From assembly GCA_900541965.1 (NCBI GenBank), contig UQLN01000012.1, forward strand, positions 1 through 64,000: a stretch of 64,000 nucleotides of DNA. Reading direction: 5' to 3'. Source of the stretch: an uncultured Parabacteroides sp. GTDB taxonomy: Bacteria > Bacteroidota > Bacteroidia > Bacteroidales > Tannerellaceae. The position numbers and the translations under genes are program-made. Under the pieces are notes generated by a model that saw only the letters and a list, made by a program, of their open reading frames with translations, made no database searches and had not been told where the DNA came from. Positions within the stretch are counted from its first letter, which is position 1, and each line of letters opens with the position of its first letter. This document shows, piece after piece, positions 62,124-64,000 of this stretch.

Positions 62124-63269
62124 ATGAAAATGATATTCACAAAATTAATGTTTGTCACTTCTTTTATACTGGTATTTATGGGATGTGATGACAATATGGG
62201 AAAAACAGATACTCGTTTGGCTGCTGTAGACACTTTTGCGGAGCCTGCAGATGGAAAATCTGTCATGCTGGAAGCATCAGCGTCGGCGAGTGTTTATTTC
62301 GAATGGGCCTATGTAGATGCAGAAGTTGCCGGAACAGTCATTTATCAAGTTGCTTTTGATAAAATAGATGGAGATTTTTCCAATCCGGTTTATATAACAG
62401 CCTCAGACAATAATGGATTTGAGAATCATGCAAGTATTACTCATAAACAATTAAATAAGATTGCAGGGATGATGGGTATTGCGGCTTCTGAAACAGGTTC
62501 TTTCAAATGGACTGTCTTTTCGTCTAAAGGGACACAAGCTCAAAAAGCAGGTCAGGAAAATACGATAACTGTTACCCGTTTGGCTGGTTTTGCTGATGTT
62601 CCTATTGATGTTTTTGTCACAGGGGAAGCTTCTGAAGGAGGAGCTGATTTGTCAAAAGCTCATAAGATGAAAGCTGTAGCGAATGGAGAATTTGAGGTTT
62701 ATACGAAGTTGGTTGCAGGAAAGGCTTACTATTTTACAGATGCAACATCCGGTACTCCGAGACAATTCTATACGGCTGACGGTCTTATTAAGGAAAATGG
62801 TACATCTACTGTTGCTACTGACGGTATTTATAGAATAACGCTTGATTTCAATACTGGAGCCTGCTCATATACTTTAGTCACAAGAATCGGTTTTTATTTC
62901 TCTCCGAAAGGTGAAATCCTGTTTGATTTGCCATATATTGGTTATGGAGTATTCCAAACTGTAGCGACAGTTGAATTCCAACAGGAAAGTTGGGGTAGAG
63001 ATGAACGTTATAAATTCAGAATGTTCATTAAAGAAAACGGAGGTGCTGATGAAGAGACTGAAGTGGAATGGGGAACTTTGAATGGAACAGATTCCCGTCC
63101 TACGGCAAGCAGCCCGGAATCTTACTACTATATGCAATTGTTAACTGGTGCGAATGTAACGCAATGGGATAACAAGTGGAAATTAATGGGTGATTTTGAT
63201 GGTGTTCCTGCTACTTATACGATATATCTGACAGCAGATCAGCCTTATACTCATTCAATCGTTAAATAA
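62124..63269 (+). CDS. SusE/SusF-like outer-membrane lipoprotein B, PUL2
   Basis: A 381-residue lipoprotein (signal 'FILVFMGCDDNMG'), homologous to the preceding protein: 'ASASVYFEWAYVDAEVAGTVIYQVAFDKIDGDFS' area near 50-85, 'VFVTGEASEGGADLSKAHKMKAVANGEFEVYTKL' area near 167, and a similar C-terminal domain. It binds the same or a related glycan. It starts 12 bp after its paralogue. Confidence 0.85.
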   Translation: MKMIFTKLMFVTSFILVFMGCDDNMGKTDTRLAAVDTFAEPADGKSVMLEASASASVYFEWAYVDAEVAGTVIYQVAFDKIDGDFSNPVYITASDNNGFENHASITHKQLNKIAGMMGIAASETGSFKWTVFSSKGTQAQKAGQENTITVTRLAGFADVPIDVFVTGEASEGGADLSKAHKMKAVANGEFEVYTKLVAGKAYYFTDATSGTPRQFYTADGLIKENGTSTVATDGIYRITLDFNTGACSYTLVTRIGFYFSPKGEILFDLPYIGYGVFQTVATVEFQQESWGRDERYKFRMFIKENGGADEETEVEWGTLNGTDSRPTASSPESYYYMQLLTGANVTQWDNKWKLMGDFDGVPATYTIYLTADQPYTHSIVK

Positions 63270-63281
63270 TTCATTATTCAT

Positions 63282-63345
63282 AATTTAAGAATTGGGAATT
63301 ATGAGTTGTATCTTTGATTAACTTGTAATTTCCAGTTCTTAATTT
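63282..63345. repeat. Imperfect inverted repeat ahead of GH76 gene
   Basis: AATTTAAGAATTGGGAATTA (63282-63301) is an imperfect inverse of 63326-63345, with a 24-nt loop, in the 96-bp gap before the GH76 gene. It could be a processing or termination signal for differential expression in the PUL. Confidence 0.55.
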
Positions 63346-63365
63346 TTTAATAAGAAAACAATATC

Positions 63366-64000
63366 ATGAAAAAAATTTTTCTTTTATTCTCTTTGTCTGC
63401 CTTTCTTTTTTCTTGCAGTAACGATGATGGCATGGAACCTAAGCCTGAAGAAGAAAATGTGATTGATTGGTATGCCGCAGCTGATAGTAGTAGCACGGCT
63501 TTGACACGTTCATTCTGGAATGCTAGCGGGAAATATTTTAATTATGGAAGTAATGGGAATTTGGACTTCCATTATTGGCCGCAGGCACATGCTCTGGATG
63601 TATTAATTGATGCTTACCTGCGGACAAGTGACAATGCTTATAAAGCTTATTTTGACCAGTGGTTTGAAGGTGTGAAGATTAAAAATGGAAATACATTCAG
63701 AAATGATTTCTATGATGATATGGAGTGGAATGCTTTGGCAATCCTTCGTGCCTATCAAGCAACGAAAGATACAAAATATAAAGAAGCTGCTTTACAAATT
63801 TGGGAATATATTAAAGTTGGCTGGAACGACAATGCAGGAGGTGGCATCACTTGGAAAAAGGGGATGGAAAACAGTAAGAATGCCTGCTCTAATGGACCTG
63901 CTTGTATTTTGGCGGCCCGTTTGTATCAGGAATTCGGTGATGAAGCGAATAAGGAATGGGCACTCAAAATATATAATTGGGAGAAAAGTACCCTTTTTAA
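63366..64000 (+). CDS. GH76 endo-alpha-1,6-mannanase lipoprotein, partial (cut by window edge)
   Basis: The first 211 residues are visible. The signal 'LFSLSAFLFSCSNDD' marks a lipoprotein. 'VIDWYAAADSSSTALTRSFW', 'FHYWPQAHALDVLIDAYLR' and especially 'FYDDMEWNALAILRAYQ' (the Asp pair is the GH76 catalytic motif, near residues 120-121) identify a GH76 (alpha/alpha)6 enzyme that cuts the alpha-1,6-mannan backbone. It implies that PUL2 targets fungal or similar alpha-mannan. The 3' end is outside the window. Confidence 0.88.
   Translation, partial: MKKIFLLFSLSAFLFSCSNDDGMEPKPEEENVIDWYAAADSSSTALTRSFWNASGKYFNYGSNGNLDFHYWPQAHALDVLIDAYLRTSDNAYKAYFDQWFEGVKIKNGNTFRNDFYDDMEWNALAILRAYQATKDTKYKEAALQIWEYIKVGWNDNAGGGITWKKGMENSKNACSNGPACILAARLYQEFGDEANKEWALKIYNWEKSTLF

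Noticed and set aside
1..64000. CRISPR arrays, rRNA, tRNA and insertion sequences
   Set aside because: No regularly spaced direct repeats, conserved RNA sequence, tRNA fold or transposase was recognised by eye.

Overview
The window looks like chromosomal DNA of a Bacteroidales bacterium, most likely Parabacteroides or a close relative. The signs are SusC/SusD pairs, SusE/F lipoproteins, an ECF sigma/FecR pair, lipoproteins with short lipobox signals, a FimA-type fimbrial lipoprotein, moderately low GC, and the Bacteroidota promoter element TAnnTTTG ahead of many genes. The genus is inferred from gene content only. No tRNA, rRNA, CRISPR array, transposase, integrase or phage gene was recognised.

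Layout. 0-8 kb: a YbjQ-like protein beside a GH92 alpha-mannosidase, a shortened sigma-factor-like gene with a companion membrane protein, a split LysO-type lysine exporter, trpS, and an O-antigen ligase-like membrane protein with TPR repeats. 8-16.2 kb: queH and two large tricorn-like S41 proteins on opposite strands; only one keeps the usual Ser nucleophile. 16.2-19.8 kb: a large fimbrial/adhesin lipoprotein whose upstream region holds an inverted-repeat-bounded segment with an internal promoter, a candidate phase-variation switch. 19.8-35.6 kb: a DnaQ-like exonuclease, then a minus-strand block with two similar DAACS symporters (20.3 and 34.4 kb) around an NhaC antiporter and a polysaccharide-utilisation locus (PUL1: GH65, SusC, SusD, a six-hairpin glycosidase, and a membrane-spanning regulator with a periplasmic sugar-binding domain fused to an AraC DNA-binding domain). 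36-53.9 kb: mostly housekeeping genes: a PAP2 phosphatase-barrel fusion, a DUF349 protein, an ATP-grasp protein of unknown role, the DUF1599/DoxX/tpiA/SPOR/folE cluster, an M23-LysM peptidase, recG, ispD, xseBA, an S8 protease, an Lrp regulator and two FKBP isomerases. 53.9-64 kb: PUL2, with an ECF sigma factor, FecR anti-sigma factor, SusC carrying an STN signalling domain, SusD, two SusE/F-like lipoproteins and a GH76 endo-alpha-mannanase cut by the window edge; alpha-mannan is the likely target.

How it fits together. PUL1 and PUL2 each couple outer-membrane glycan import to hydrolases but use different signalling: a one-protein membrane regulator for PUL1 and a TonB-transducer/FecR/ECF cascade for PUL2. 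The strongest candidates for new biology are the putative invertible promoter next to the fimbrial gene (19399-19602) with its repeat-rich leader, the orphan ATP-grasp enzyme, the tricorn paralogue lacking its Ser nucleophile, the symporter with an altered HP2 loop, and several unexplained inverted or tandem repeats between genes.
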